The notes: a model not told the origin generated them from the sequence alone. 64,000 bases of DNA from Devosia elaeis (GCF_001650025.1 NZ_LVVY01000072.1:45848-109847), one strand, 5' to 3'; shown: positions 53,021 through 62,489, counted from the stretch's first letter. Translations and numbers: made by a program.

Positions 53021-53692
53021 TCACACCTTCTCGGCGCCGGTGGAGAACAGGGCCTCGAATCGCCCGTCCTCGATGCGCGCGGCGGCGATCACCGCCTGGG
53101 TGCGGCTGTCCACGTCGAGCTTCTGCAGGATGGCCGAGACGTGCGCCTTGACCGTGGCTTCCGAAATGGACAGCTCATAGGCGATCTGCTTGTTCATCAG
53201 CCCGTCGCTGAGCATCATCAGCACCCGCACCTGTTGCGGCGTCAGCGTGGCGAGCCGCTTCATCAGGGCGCTGTGATCGTCCTCGCCGCCCAGGCTGGTG
53301 CCGGCGGGCACGAAGACCTCGCCGGAGAGCACGGTTTCGATGGCGCGGCGGATTTCCGTGGGGCCGACCGATTTGTGCAGGTAGCCGGCGGCGCCCAGCT
53401 CGAAGGCGCGGCGGATGACGGTGCCGTCCTCGACCGCGGAAATGATCATCACCGGAATATCGGGATATTGGGCGCGCAGCAGCAGCAGGCCCGAAAAGCC
53501 CCTGACCCCGGGCATGTTGAGATCGAGCAGGACGAGGTCGCAATCCCGGTCGGCATCGAGCGCGGCGCTGAGGCCATTGAGGTCGCCGGCCTCCTCGACG
53601 CTGATCGTGGCATCGCCCCCGGCCAGCGTCTGGCGCAGGGCCGCGCGGAACAGGGGATGGTCGTCGACGATGATGATGCGGCGGCGCGTCAT
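53021..53692 (-). CDS. NarL/FixJ-type response regulator
   Basis: 223 residues. The receiver domain (about 4-120) has acidic pair D10/D11, phosphoacceptor D57 and K in Y-L-H-K-S. The C-terminal LuxR-type HTH (about 155-215) reads L-T-P-Q-Q-V-R-V-L ... N-K-Q-I-A-Y-E-L-S-I-S-E-A-T-V-K. No histidine kinase is adjacent, so it is an orphan. The ATG at 53692 fits the family N-terminus; the open frame extends upstream without support. Divergent from the PodJ-like gene. Confidence 0.92.
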   Translation of the reverse strand: MTRRRIIIVDDHPLFRAALRQTLAGGDATISVEEAGDLNGLSAALDADRDCDLVLLDLNMPGVRGFSGLLLLRAQYPDIPVMIISAVEDGTVIRRAFELGAAGYLHKSVGPTEIRRAIETVLSGEVFVPAGTSLGGEDDHSALMKRLATLTPQQVRVLMMLSDGLMNKQIAYELSISEATVKAHVSAILQKLDVDSRTQAVIAAARIEDGRFEALFSTGAEKV

Positions 53693-53774
53693 GGACAAAT
53701 ACCTATATTCTCGTCCGTAATAACCCAAATTGGTCGGGTTTTCTGCGGGGCAGGCTTGCATATTGCGACAATGC

Positions 53775-53789
53775 TTAACGGCTTCTTTA
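53775..53789 (+). promoter_or_regulatory. CtrA-like site upstream of podJ-like gene
   Basis: TTAACGGCTTCTTTA, that is TTAA-N7-TTTA, one mismatch from the CtrA consensus. It ends 78 bases before the ATG of the PodJ-like gene, and lies 82 bases upstream of the divergent response-regulator start. Confidence 0.35.
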
Positions 53790-53867
53790 CCATGTTTTCC
53801 CAAGAGTGGGCCTCATACCTTCGTGTTGAATCGCGAGGGGTCCGTCTATTTGTGACAGGTACCCGAC

Positions 53868-56800
53868 ATGGCGCGCGCTTACCCCTTATCGGACCATCCC
53901 GACCTGGACCGCGATGCCGGCGCCGGCGAATGGCAGGCCTTGCGCGGCGAGCTGGTCGCCCTGCTCGACAAGGTTGAAAGCCATTATGGCCAGGCCGAAA
54001 TCGAGCCGGAGCAGCCGGCCATCAGCGGGCTGGCGCAACGGGTCAGGCATTTGCGCGACCAGATGAGCGGCACCGAAAGCGCCTCGCGCCGGCAGGAGGC
54101 CCTGCGCACGGTCAAGCGCGCGGTGGACCGGTTCAGCGACCGCGACAGAGCCATCTTTGCCGAAGACGAGGACGACCTGTCCGAGGCCATCGCCGAAATC
54201 CGCAGCCGGCAGGGCGCGGCCATGCCGGGGCGGCGCCTGGACATGCCGGAAATCCGCGAGCTGGGACAGCTCGTGGGCGGCATGAGCCAGCGCCTGGAGC
54301 GGCTCGAAGGCGAACTCAAGGCGCAGCGCTCCAATTCGGGCCATGTGCGCGAGGTGGCCGGGCAGGTGGAGCAATTGACCCAGGTGGTGGAATTGCTGGC
54401 CGGCGCCATCGGGGAGACCGGGCAGGTCAAGCGCCTCGAAACCCAGATCGCGGCGCTGGCCGGCATGATCGAGAATTCCCCCCAGCCCGACCTCGCCGCC
54501 ATCAATGCGCGCCTGGACGATGTCTCCGGCACGGTCGGCAAGCTGGCCGAATTGCAGGCCGAACAGATGGAACGCGAAGTGGCGCGGGAAAAAAAGCGCG
54601 CCACCAAGGCCGATCCGTCGGCCAAGATCGCCCCGGCAATGCAGGCCATCGAAGAGAGCGTGCGCAACGTCTACGACCGGATCGACACGATCGAGAAGAA
54701 TGTCGCGCTCTCCTCGGGCGATTTCGAGAAGCTGACCGGCGAATTGGCTGCCTTCACGCAGGCGATGAAGGACAATGCCGGCGCGCCCAAGCTGCTGGCG
54801 GGCCGGGTCGAGGCGCTGGCCGAGCGGCTGGAAGGGCTGGACAATGGCAGCGGCGAGGTCGCCGCGCTCAAGGCCGATATCGCCGCCCTGCGCGATGCGG
54901 TGCTGACGGGCATGGAGCCACGCTTTTCCCGCATCGAAAGCCAGATCGAGGCGCTGAGCGGGCGGATCGACACCGGCGCGGTGGAAAACCAGCTCAAGGC
55001 GCTGATGGCGCGCATGGACGATGCCGGCGCGCAATTGGACGGGCTGGCGCGGCTCTATGCCAGCGCCGAGGACCGCCCCGATTTCGAGGCCCTGGCCAAT
55101 ATGGTGGCCGAGCGGACGGGCGAAATGGTGAGCCGCAAGGCGGTCGCGCCAGTGGCCGTGTTCGGCCCCGAAAGCCTCAAGAGCATCGAGGACCGGCTGA
55201 CCGGGCTGATCAAGTCGGCCGGCAAGACGCCCGATTACGACGTTCTGGCCGACATGATCGCCGCGCGCGCCTCCGAGGCTGTGACCCGGTCGGCGCCGGC
55301 AGCCGATGGCGAAGGCATGCAGGCGATGGAAAAGCGCATGACCGCGCTGCTCAACACCGCCGGCAAGGAAACCACCGACCGCCTGGCCCGGCTCGAAGCC
55401 CTGCTGTCGCAGCGCGACGCGTCCGACAAGGTGGCGGCTCCTGCTCCCACCCTGCCCGGCAAGCCGGAGCCGGCGACTGCCGAGACCAAGCCTGCCGAAG
55501 CCCCTGCCGACGCCTTCCGCGAAGCCATGCGGTCGCGCCGGCCCAGCAGCGACAGGCTCGACGCCATTCTGGCCAATCTCAGCCGGGAGCATGGCGACGT
55601 CATGCCCACCAATCCCGCCGACGAGGCGCCGCTGGTCGATCCCGGCTTCAAGCGCGACACTGGCGCCGCGGCGCCCAAGGCCGTTGTGCCGGCCCGCGTG
55701 AAACCGGAAACCGCCCCGCTCAATGCGCCGCCGCGCGGCTTCGATCCCAGCACGGCGGAAAAGCCGCCCCGCCCGCAATCGAGCCTGGCGCCCGACGAGC
55801 CCGATCCCTTCGCCGATCGTGCCGCGCCGGAAGCGGTCCCGGAGCCCAGCGCTCCCGTATCCAGCACCAGCACCTTCGTCGCCGCCGCGCGCCGGGCCCA
55901 GCGGCTGCGCCAGGAGCAGGCGGAAAGCACGACCAGCAATTCCATTATCGGCCGCGCCCTGGCCCGGGTGCGCCCAGCCAAGGACGAGACCGCCGAGGCC
56001 CCCACGGCCCCGCCCGCCGTGGCAGCCGAGGAGCGGCCCGCCAGGAAGGCCAAAAAAGACAAGATAGAGGCGCCCAGCCTGGCCACGGACGCGGTCGAAG
56101 AAGCCGGCGAGCCCGGCTTCCTGACCCGTCACCGCCGGCCGCTGCTGCTGGCGGCGACGCTGGTGGCCGTGTCCATGCTGGCGCTCAACCTGGTGCTGCA
56201 GCGCATGAACGCGCCGGTAACCGCCGCCCCGGCCCAGGCCAGCGCCACCATGGCGCCGGCAGCGAACAATCCGCCGCCATCGGAGGATCAGTCCGCCACC
56301 ATCCCGCCCCGCGTGATCGACCTGGTCGATACGGTGGCCACCGGCTCGATCAATCCGGGCGAACCGATGCGGTTCTCGAAATCGCCGGTCGCGGCAGTCT
56401 CGACGCCGGCCCCGCCCGATCTGGCGGCCGCGCCGTCCGTCGCGACCGAAGCGGAAATCACTGGATCGATTGCCGAGAACCCCGCCCTGCCCGAGGCCTT
56501 CGAGCTGCCGCCCGAAGCCATCGGCCCGGCGGAGCTGCGCGAGGCGGCCGCCAAGGGCAATGCCCAGGCACAATTCGAAGTGGCCGCGATCTTCAGCGAG
56601 GGCGGCCCGCTGGACAAGGATTTCGAGGAAGCGGCCAAGTGGTATGAACGCGCCGCCGCGCAGGGTTTCGCCCCGGCGCAATACCGGCTGGGCAATCTCT
56701 ACGAGGTCGGCTCGGGCGTCGAAAAGGACCTCGAACAGGCCCGGCTCTGGTATCAGCGCGGCGCCGAGGCCGGCAATCGCATGGCGATGCACAATCTGGC

Positions 56801-57353
56801 CGCGCTCTATGCCGGCGGGCAGTTGGGCGAGCAGCAATTCGAGCTGGCCGCCGAATGGTTCGAGCAGGCGGCCAATCACGGCATGACCGACAGCCAGTTC
56901 AATCTGGGCATGCTGCATGCGCGCGGCCTGGGCGTCGAGCAGAGCTTCGAGCAATCGTTCAAGTGGTTCTCGCTGGCGGCGCAGAGCGGCGACAAGGATG
57001 CGGGCCAGGCGCGCGACGACATCGCCAAGTCCCTGTCGGCCGAAGCGGTGAGCCGCATCGCCGAGGAAGTGAAGGCCTGGAAGGCCGAGCCGGTGGACCT
57101 GGCGGCCAATTTCGCGCCCATCGGCACCTGGTCGTCCGGCTTCGATCCGGGCGAAACGCTGGCCGACCGCGATATCACGCTCAAGGTGCAGCAGACGCTG
57201 GCGCGGCTCGGTTTCGATATCGGCACGCCCGACGGGGTGGCCGGTCCTAAGACGGCCGACGCCATCAAGGCCTTCGAGCGGGCGACGGGCATGAGCGAAG
57301 TGGGCCGAATCAATCCCCGCCTGCTGGCCGTCCTGGGGAGCCAGCCGGTCTAG
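53868..57353 (+). CDS. podJ: PodJ-like polar organelle development protein
   Basis: 1161 residues. A long cytosolic coiled-coil region (about 60-530) is followed by a Pro/Ala-rich linker (about 530-745), one membrane segment (about 757-778), a periplasmic linker, four Sel1-like repeats (about 888-1040) and a C-terminal peptidoglycan-binding domain (about 1100-1160; G-T-P-D-G-V-A-G-P-K-T). This is the domain order of Caulobacter/Agrobacterium PodJ, which recruits pole-specific factors and is needed for pilus placement. Generic SEL1-repeat annotation is the alternative. Confidence 0.8.
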   Translation: MARAYPLSDHPDLDRDAGAGEWQALRGELVALLDKVESHYGQAEIEPEQPAISGLAQRVRHLRDQMSGTESASRRQEALRTVKRAVDRFSDRDRAIFAEDEDDLSEAIAEIRSRQGAAMPGRRLDMPEIRELGQLVGGMSQRLERLEGELKAQRSNSGHVREVAGQVEQLTQVVELLAGAIGETGQVKRLETQIAALAGMIENSPQPDLAAINARLDDVSGTVGKLAELQAEQMEREVAREKKRATKADPSAKIAPAMQAIEESVRNVYDRIDTIEKNVALSSGDFEKLTGELAAFTQAMKDNAGAPKLLAGRVEALAERLEGLDNGSGEVAALKADIAALRDAVLTGMEPRFSRIESQIEALSGRIDTGAVENQLKALMARMDDAGAQLDGLARLYASAEDRPDFEALANMVAERTGEMVSRKAVAPVAVFGPESLKSIEDRLTGLIKSAGKTPDYDVLADMIAARASEAVTRSAPAADGEGMQAMEKRMTALLNTAGKETTDRLARLEALLSQRDASDKVAAPAPTLPGKPEPATAETKPAEAPADAFREAMRSRRPSSDRLDAILANLSREHGDVMPTNPADEAPLVDPGFKRDTGAAAPKAVVPARVKPETAPLNAPPRGFDPSTAEKPPRPQSSLAPDEPDPFADRAAPEAVPEPSAPVSSTSTFVAAARRAQRLRQEQAESTTSNSIIGRALARVRPAKDETAEAPTAPPAVAAEERPARKAKKDKIEAPSLATDAVEEAGEPGFLTRHRRPLLLAATLVAVSMLALNLVLQRMNAPVTAAPAQASATMAPAANNPPPSEDQSATIPPRVIDLVDTVATGSINPGEPMRFSKSPVAAVSTPAPPDLAAAPSVATEAEITGSIAENPALPEAFELPPEAIGPAELREAAAKGNAQAQFEVAAIFSEGGPLDKDFEEAAKWYERAAAQGFAPAQYRLGNLYEVGSGVEKDLEQARLWYQRGAEAGNRMAMHNLAALYAGGQLGEQQFELAAEWFEQAANHGMTDSQFNLGMLHARGLGVEQSFEQSFKWFSLAAQSGDKDAGQARDDIAKSLSAEAVSRIAEEVKAWKAEPVDLAANFAPIGTWSSGFDPGETLADRDITLKVQQTLARLGFDIGTPDGVAGPKTADAIKAFERATGMSEVGRINPRLLAVLGSQPV

Positions 57354-57515
57354 CGCGCTTCCCGCTCCACGGCCCGCCGGGCTGGATTTGACACCCCGCC
57401 GGCCTGGGCCTATGCCCGGGCCATATTTTTTCGCGTGAGGCCCCAGGGCTTTGACCTCTTGTTGACGGACCGTCCCTTAGGATGGGCCGCGAACCATATT
57501 ACGGGATTTCAGATC

Positions 57516-58442
57516 TTGCAGGTCTATCTGCCGATCGCCGAGCTTTCCGTGAACCTCTTCTTTCTCGTGGGGATCGGAGGGGCGGTCGGGTTTCTGTCCG
57601 GTCTGTTCGGTGTGGGCGGCGGGTTCCTCTTGACGCCGCTCCTGATCTTTTCCGGTGTGCCGACGGCCGTGGCCGTGGCCTCCGTCACCGGGCAGGTGGT
57701 GGCCGCCTCGACCTCGGGCGCGCTGAGCCATTACCGGCGCGGCGGCATCGACCTGCATCTGGCGCTCTACCTGGTCCTGTCCGGCATATTGGGCGCCTTT
57801 GGCGGGGTGGCGGCCTTTGCCCTGCTGCGCGATGCCGGCCAGCTCGACCTGGTCATCGCCGTCGGCTTCCTGGTGCTGCTGGGCTTTGTCGGCATCATGA
57901 TGCTGCAGGAATCAGTGCGAGCCCTGCTCAAGCGCCGGCAGGGCATCGTGGTGCGCGAGCGCATGCCCCATCAGCACACCTGGATGCATGGCCTGCCCTG
58001 GCGGGTGCGGTTCAAGAAGAGCCGGCTCTATATCAGCGTGCTGCCGGTGCTGGTCATCGGCCTGTTCATCGGCTTCGTCGGCTCGCTTCTGGGCATTGGC
58101 GGCGGCTTCATCATGGTGCCGGCTTTGGTCTATCTGCTGCGGGTGCCCGGCAATGTGGTGATCGGCACCTCGCTGGCGCAGGTGGTGGCCATGATGGCGG
58201 CGACGACGGTGCTGCATGCGGTGCAGAGCCAGAGCGTCGACATGCTGCTGGCCTTCTGCCTCATGGTGGGCGGGGTGGCCGGCGCCCAGTTCGGCGCGGC
58301 GGCGGGCAAGCATTTGCGCGGCGAACAATTGCGCGGCCTGCTGGCCCTGCTGGTGCTGGCGGTGGCCATCCGTTTCGGGCTCTCGCTGGTGCTGACGCCG
58401 AGCGATGTCTATTCCATGGCCGTCACGAGTATCGCGCGATGA
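57516..58442 (+). CDS. TSUP-family permease (TauE/SafE type)
   Basis: 308 residues, about eight membrane segments in two halves. Each half carries the family motif G-F-L-S-G-L-F-G-V-G-G-G-F-L and G-F-V-G-S-L-L-G-I-G-G-G-F-I. TSUP proteins move sulfite, sulfonates or other organic anions. The start is uncertain: TTG at 57516 gives the family-like M-Q-V-Y-L-P-I-A-E, but no ribosome site is clear, and a GTG at 57435 is possible. Its stop overlaps the next gene start. Confidence 0.82.
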   Translation: MQVYLPIAELSVNLFFLVGIGGAVGFLSGLFGVGGGFLLTPLLIFSGVPTAVAVASVTGQVVAASTSGALSHYRRGGIDLHLALYLVLSGILGAFGGVAAFALLRDAGQLDLVIAVGFLVLLGFVGIMMLQESVRALLKRRQGIVVRERMPHQHTWMHGLPWRVRFKKSRLYISVLPVLVIGLFIGFVGSLLGIGGGFIMVPALVYLLRVPGNVVIGTSLAQVVAMMAATTVLHAVQSQSVDMLLAFCLMVGGVAGAQFGAAAGKHLRGEQLRGLLALLVLAVAIRFGLSLVLTPSDVYSMAVTSIAR

Positions 58443-59200
58443 GCCGCCTCGCCCTGATCCTGCTGCTCCTGCTCGCCCTGACCCTGCCCACCCAGGCCCA
58501 GCGGCTCATCTCCAGCCTCTCCAATGACAGCGTGCAGATCACCTCCAGCTTCGACGGGGAAAGGCTGACCTTTTTTGGCACGATCGCCCCGGCGGCGGGG
58601 GCCGAGCAGCGCTTTGTGGAAGGGCCGTTCCAGGTGGTGGTGGTGGTGCTCGGACCGGCCCAGGACCGGGTCGCGCGGCGGAAAACCAACAATTTCGGCA
58701 TCTGGCTCAATACCGAGCAGGTCGCCTTCCGGCGCTTTCCGAGCTATTTCCACGTGCTCTCGAGCCGGCGCCTGCTGGAAATCGCCGATATCAACCTGCT
58801 CAACCAGAATTTCATCCTGCCCGAAGCCTATGCCATGGCGCCCAATCCCGCCGGCTTCATGCGGACACTGACCTTCGGGCGCGAGCTGATCCGCATCATG
58901 TCCGAGGAAGGCCTGTTCGGGGTGCAGGAAAACGGCGTGCAATTCCTGTCCGACACCTTCTATTCGGCGCAGCTGACCCTGCCGAGCAGCGCCCCGCCGG
59001 GGCCCTATATCGCCCAGACCTATGTGTTCAAGGACGGCCAGATCATCGCCCGCAAGTCGGAGGGATTTTCGGTGCGCAAGATCGGCTTCGAGCGGTTCCT
59101 GGCGCAATCGGCCGCCCAGTCGCCGCTGCTCTACGGTCTGGCTTGCGTGGTCCTGGCCTTGGTCACCGGCTGGCTCGGCGGCGTTATTTTCAGGCGTTGA
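58439..59200 (+). CDS. TIGR02186-type membrane-anchored periplasmic protein
   Basis: 253 residues: signal peptide (about 1-20), a beta-rich periplasmic domain (S-V-Q-I-T-S-S-F-D-G-E-R-L-T-F-F-G) and a C-terminal membrane helix (about 232-250). The pattern matches TIGR02186, an alphaproteobacterial family usually next to a TSUP permease. The ATGA overlap with that permease gene indicates coupled synthesis and likely a physical partnership. Function unknown. Confidence 0.82.
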   Translation: MSRLALILLLLLALTLPTQAQRLISSLSNDSVQITSSFDGERLTFFGTIAPAAGAEQRFVEGPFQVVVVVLGPAQDRVARRKTNNFGIWLNTEQVAFRRFPSYFHVLSSRRLLEIADINLLNQNFILPEAYAMAPNPAGFMRTLTFGRELIRIMSEEGLFGVQENGVQFLSDTFYSAQLTLPSSAPPGPYIAQTYVFKDGQIIARKSEGFSVRKIGFERFLAQSAAQSPLLYGLACVVLALVTGWLGGVIFRR

Positions 59201-59207
59201 CAGATAT

Positions 59208-59915
59208 TTAGCCACCGACCAGGCGCTTGACCGGCACGGGATAGAGCCGGTCTCGGCCCAGCATGGTGACTTCCAGGGCCGGGAGGTGGAACAGGCCGAA
59301 AAAGGCGGGCGACAGGATGTTGATGGCGCCGGTGGAGCTGCCATAGGCGGGCAGGATCATCAGGCGATTGTCGTGGACGAAGCAGGGCCGGCGGGTCGAA
59401 CGGCCATTGATGGCAACGCGGGCGGCCGGGTGGAGATGCCCGGAAATCAGGCCGTTTCGACCCTTGGCCGGCTCGTGGGCGAACAGGAGCCCATCCAGTT
59501 CCAGCTCGGGCAGGCAGGTGCCGCCGATGGCATGGGGGAGCGGGTCGTGATTGCCCGAAAGCCAGATGCAGTCCACCGCATCGACGATAGCATCGAGGCG
59601 CATCCGGTCCGAATTGGTTAGCAGACTGCTAGCGTCGACACGATGAAAAGTGTCGCCCAGCGACAAAAGCGTCGTCGCACCGGTCCGGCGCAGATCGGCT
59701 TCGAGCCGGGTGAGGGTCATGGCCGTGTCGTAGGGGGGCAACATCTGACCGCGGCGGGCAAAGCTGGCCATCTTTTCGAAATGCAGGTCGGCGACCAGCA
59801 AGGTCTGCCGCGCGCGCCAAAAAAGAGCGCCGGAGGGGAGCGGTTCGAAATTGTGGCTGGCGAAACGCAGCACGGGAGTGTCCGGAATGGGATCAGCGAG
59901 GGCGGCGTTGTTCAT
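59208..59915 (-). CDS. pdeM: Ligase-associated DNA damage response endonuclease PdeM
   Basis: 235 residues, calcineurin-like metallophosphoesterase. Metal motifs visible are V-A-D-L-H-F-E-K, L-S-L-G-D-T-F-H, S-G-N-H-D-P and S-G-H-L-H-P. PdeM belongs to a DNA-repair gene group with an Lhr-like helicase, an exonuclease and an ATP-dependent ligase. Here only the helicase is adjacent, 81 bases upstream. Confidence 0.9.
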   Translation of the reverse strand: MNNAALADPIPDTPVLRFASHNFEPLPSGALFWRARQTLLVADLHFEKMASFARRGQMLPPYDTAMTLTRLEADLRRTGATTLLSLGDTFHRVDASSLLTNSDRMRLDAIVDAVDCIWLSGNHDPLPHAIGGTCLPELELDGLLFAHEPAKGRNGLISGHLHPAARVAINGRSTRRPCFVHDNRLMILPAYGSSTGAINILSPAFFGLFHLPALEVTMLGRDRLYPVPVKRLVGG

Positions 59916-59943
59916 ATGGTCTTTGTGTCGTCCAAAACGAAGG

Positions 59944-59990
59944 CCCCCTCATCCGCCCTTCGGGCACCTTCTCCCACGAGGGGAGAAGGG
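59944..59990. repeat. Intergenic palindromic element, family D, copy 4 (half unit)
   Basis: One half of the D element: CCCCTCATCCGCCCTTCGGG, then CACCTTCTCCCACGAGGGGA and GAAGGG, forming a small imperfect hairpin in the gap between the helicase and pdeM genes. The second half seen in other copies is missing. Confidence 0.6.
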
Positions 59991-59996
59991 AAGGGT

Positions 59997-62489
59997 TCAG
60001 TGTTCGCCAACGGCTTCTTTCAGAAGTTCCTCGGCGGCATCAGCCATAGCTGATTCCCGGCCTTCCCCGAAAATGGGTTCCTTGCCGATATCGAGCATGA
60101 CGGGGACGGCGAGCGGTGAAATCTGCGTGAGCGGCTTGTGCACGATGTGGGAGCGGATGCGGGCCAGCATGTGGCCGAGCCGTTCGATATCGAGCAGCCC
60201 CCGGGCGGCATCGTGCCGGGTGGCCTGGATGAGGATGTGGTCGGGCTCGTGCTGGTAGAGCACGTCATAGATGAGGTCGGAGCTCATGGTGATCTGGCGG
60301 CCGGTCTTTTCCTTGCCGGGATGCCGCCGCTCGATGAGGCCCGCGATGATGGCGCAATTGCGGAAGGTGCGCTTCATCAGGGCGGATTCGTCGAGCCAGG
60401 CTTCGAGATCGTCGCCCAGCATGTCCTGGGAGAACAGTTCGTCGAGGCTGAGCCGGTCGGTGCGGATGAGGGCGGAGAGATCGCCCAGGCCCCAGATGGC
60501 CAGCGCATATTCGGAGGCGACGAAGCCGAGCGGGCGGGCGCGCATGCGTTCGAGCCGGCGGGTGAGCAGCATGCCCAGGGTCTGGTGGGCCAGCCGCCCC
60601 TCGAAGGGATAGCAGACCAGGTAATTGTGGGTGCCGCGCGGGAAGGTTTCGACGAGCAGGCTGTCGCGGCGCGGCAGGACGGAGAAATCGCGCTGCAGGC
60701 GCAGCCAGTCGGCGACCTGGTCCGGCAGGCGGGACCAATCGGCGGGGCTGTCCATGATGCGGCGGACGCGCTCGGCCAGATAGGTGGAGAGCGGAAACTT
60801 GCCGCCGTAATAGGAGGGGATTTTGGGGTCCTTGGCATAGGCGCGGGACACGAAGGCCTCATTGTCCTTCATGCCCTCGAAGGCGACGATCTCGCCGCCA
60901 AAGGCGAAGGTGTCGCCGATGGAGAGGGTGCCGAAGAAATATTCCTCCATCTCGCCCAGCACGCGCCCGCCGGCGCCGATGGGGCCGGTGGTGCGGCCCT
61001 GCTTTTCGCTCCTGGAGCGCACCAGGCGCACCCGGACCATGGGCTCTTCCACGATGGTGCCGATATTGAGCCGGTATTGCTGGGCCACCTGCGGATGGGC
61101 GATGCGCCATTTGCCCTCGGGCGTCCGCCGCAGGCGGGCATAGCGCTCATAGGCGCGCAGGGCATAGCCGCCCGTGGCCACGAAATCGAGCACGCGGTCG
61201 AACTGGGCGCGCGGCAGGTCGCGATAGGGCCAGGCGCGGGTGATCTCAGCATAGAGATCGTCGGCGTGGAAGGGCTCGGCACAGGCCATGCCGAGCACGT
61301 GCTGGGCCAACACGTCATAGCCGCCGGGCTGGGGGTCCTCGCTGTCCTGATGCCCCTCGGCGACGGCCTCCACCGCCGCTTCACATTCGAGCACTTCGAA
61401 GCGATTGGAGGGCACGAGCAGCGCCTTGGAGGGATCGTCCAGCCGGTGATTGGCGCGGCCGATGCGCTGCAGCATGCGCGACGACCCCTTGGGCGCACCG
61501 ACCTGGACCACCAGATCGACATCGCCCCAGTCGATGCCGAGATCGAGGGTGGAGGTGCAGACCACCGCCTTGAGCTTGCCCGAGGCCATGGCCGCCTCGA
61601 CCTTGCGGCGCTGTTCGACCGAGAGCGAGCCATGGTGGAGGGCAATGGGCAGCATGTCCTCGTTGATGTCCCAGAGGCCCTGGAACAGCATTTCCGCCTG
61701 GGAGCGGGTATTGACGAAGAGCAGCGTGGTCTTGTGCCGCTTGATGATGTCGTAGAGTTCGGGCCGGGCATAGGCGGCCGAATGGCCGGCCCAGGGCAGG
61801 CGCTGCTCGGTCTCGAGGATGGCCAGCTCGGGGGGCGCGCCGCCCTGCATGCGGAGCAGCTCGGTATTCCGGCTCGGCAGGGGGCGGGCGATCCAGTCGG
61901 CCAGCAGATCGGGCCGGGCCACGGTGGCCGAAAGGGCGGTGATGCGCATGTCCGGCGCGAGAGCGGCAAGGCGGGCCAGGCCGAGAGCCAGGAGATCGCC
62001 ACGCTTACTGGTGACCAGAGCATGAAGCTCGTCGAGGACGACGCGGCGCAGGGAGCCGAACATGAGCTCGGCATGGGGATGGGAGATGAGCAGGGCCAAT
62101 TGCTCGGGCGTGGTCAGCAGCACCTGGGGCGGCTTGACCCGCTGGCGGGCCCGCTTGGCCGCCGACGTATCGCCGGTGCGCGCCTCGACGCGGATGGGCA
62201 GGCCCATTTCGGCAATGGGGGTGGAGAGATTGCGCTGCACGTCCACCGCCAGGGCTTTCAGCGGGGAAATGTAGAGGGTGTGGAGGCCGTCGAACCGGCC
62301 GTCCACCAGATCGGCCAAAGTGGGCAGGAAGCCGGCCAGGGTCTTGCCGGCGCCGGTGGGGGCGATAAGGAGCTGGCTGGCGCCGGACTGGTAGGAGGCC
62401 AGCACATCGAGCTGGTGCCGGCGGGGGGACCAGGTGCGGGCGGCGAACCAGGAGGCGATGATGGGGGGGAGGTTTGGAGTTTTGGCCAT
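59997..62489 (-). CDS. Ligase-associated DNA damage response DEXH-box helicase (Lhr-like)
   Basis: 830 residues. Superfamily 2 helicase core: Walker A A-P-T-G-A-G-K-T, DExH box D-E-L-H, S-A-T motif III and the motif VI region Q-R-I-G-R-A-N-H-R. A winged-helix and Lhr-core C-terminal region (from about 430) follows. This short Lhr form accompanies PdeM and ATP-dependent ligases in repair operons. Adjacent pdeM supports the subfamily call. The ATG at 62489 is inside the right edge of a family D repeat zone. Confidence 0.9.
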   Translation of the reverse strand: MAKTPNLPPIIASWFAARTWSPRRHQLDVLASYQSGASQLLIAPTGAGKTLAGFLPTLADLVDGRFDGLHTLYISPLKALAVDVQRNLSTPIAEMGLPIRVEARTGDTSAAKRARQRVKPPQVLLTTPEQLALLISHPHAELMFGSLRRVVLDELHALVTSKRGDLLALGLARLAALAPDMRITALSATVARPDLLADWIARPLPSRNTELLRMQGGAPPELAILETEQRLPWAGHSAAYARPELYDIIKRHKTTLLFVNTRSQAEMLFQGLWDINEDMLPIALHHGSLSVEQRRKVEAAMASGKLKAVVCTSTLDLGIDWGDVDLVVQVGAPKGSSRMLQRIGRANHRLDDPSKALLVPSNRFEVLECEAAVEAVAEGHQDSEDPQPGGYDVLAQHVLGMACAEPFHADDLYAEITRAWPYRDLPRAQFDRVLDFVATGGYALRAYERYARLRRTPEGKWRIAHPQVAQQYRLNIGTIVEEPMVRVRLVRSRSEKQGRTTGPIGAGGRVLGEMEEYFFGTLSIGDTFAFGGEIVAFEGMKDNEAFVSRAYAKDPKIPSYYGGKFPLSTYLAERVRRIMDSPADWSRLPDQVADWLRLQRDFSVLPRRDSLLVETFPRGTHNYLVCYPFEGRLAHQTLGMLLTRRLERMRARPLGFVASEYALAIWGLGDLSALIRTDRLSLDELFSQDMLGDDLEAWLDESALMKRTFRNCAIIAGLIERRHPGKEKTGRQITMSSDLIYDVLYQHEPDHILIQATRHDAARGLLDIERLGHMLARIRSHIVHKPLTQISPLAVPVMLDIGKEPIFGEGRESAMADAAEELLKEAVGEH

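Noticed and set aside
53886..56954. A 1022-codon minus-strand open frame opposite the PodJ-like gene
   Set aside because: The plus-strand protein has recognisable Sel1 and peptidoglycan-binding domains. The antisense product is a Gly/Arg/His-rich shadow.
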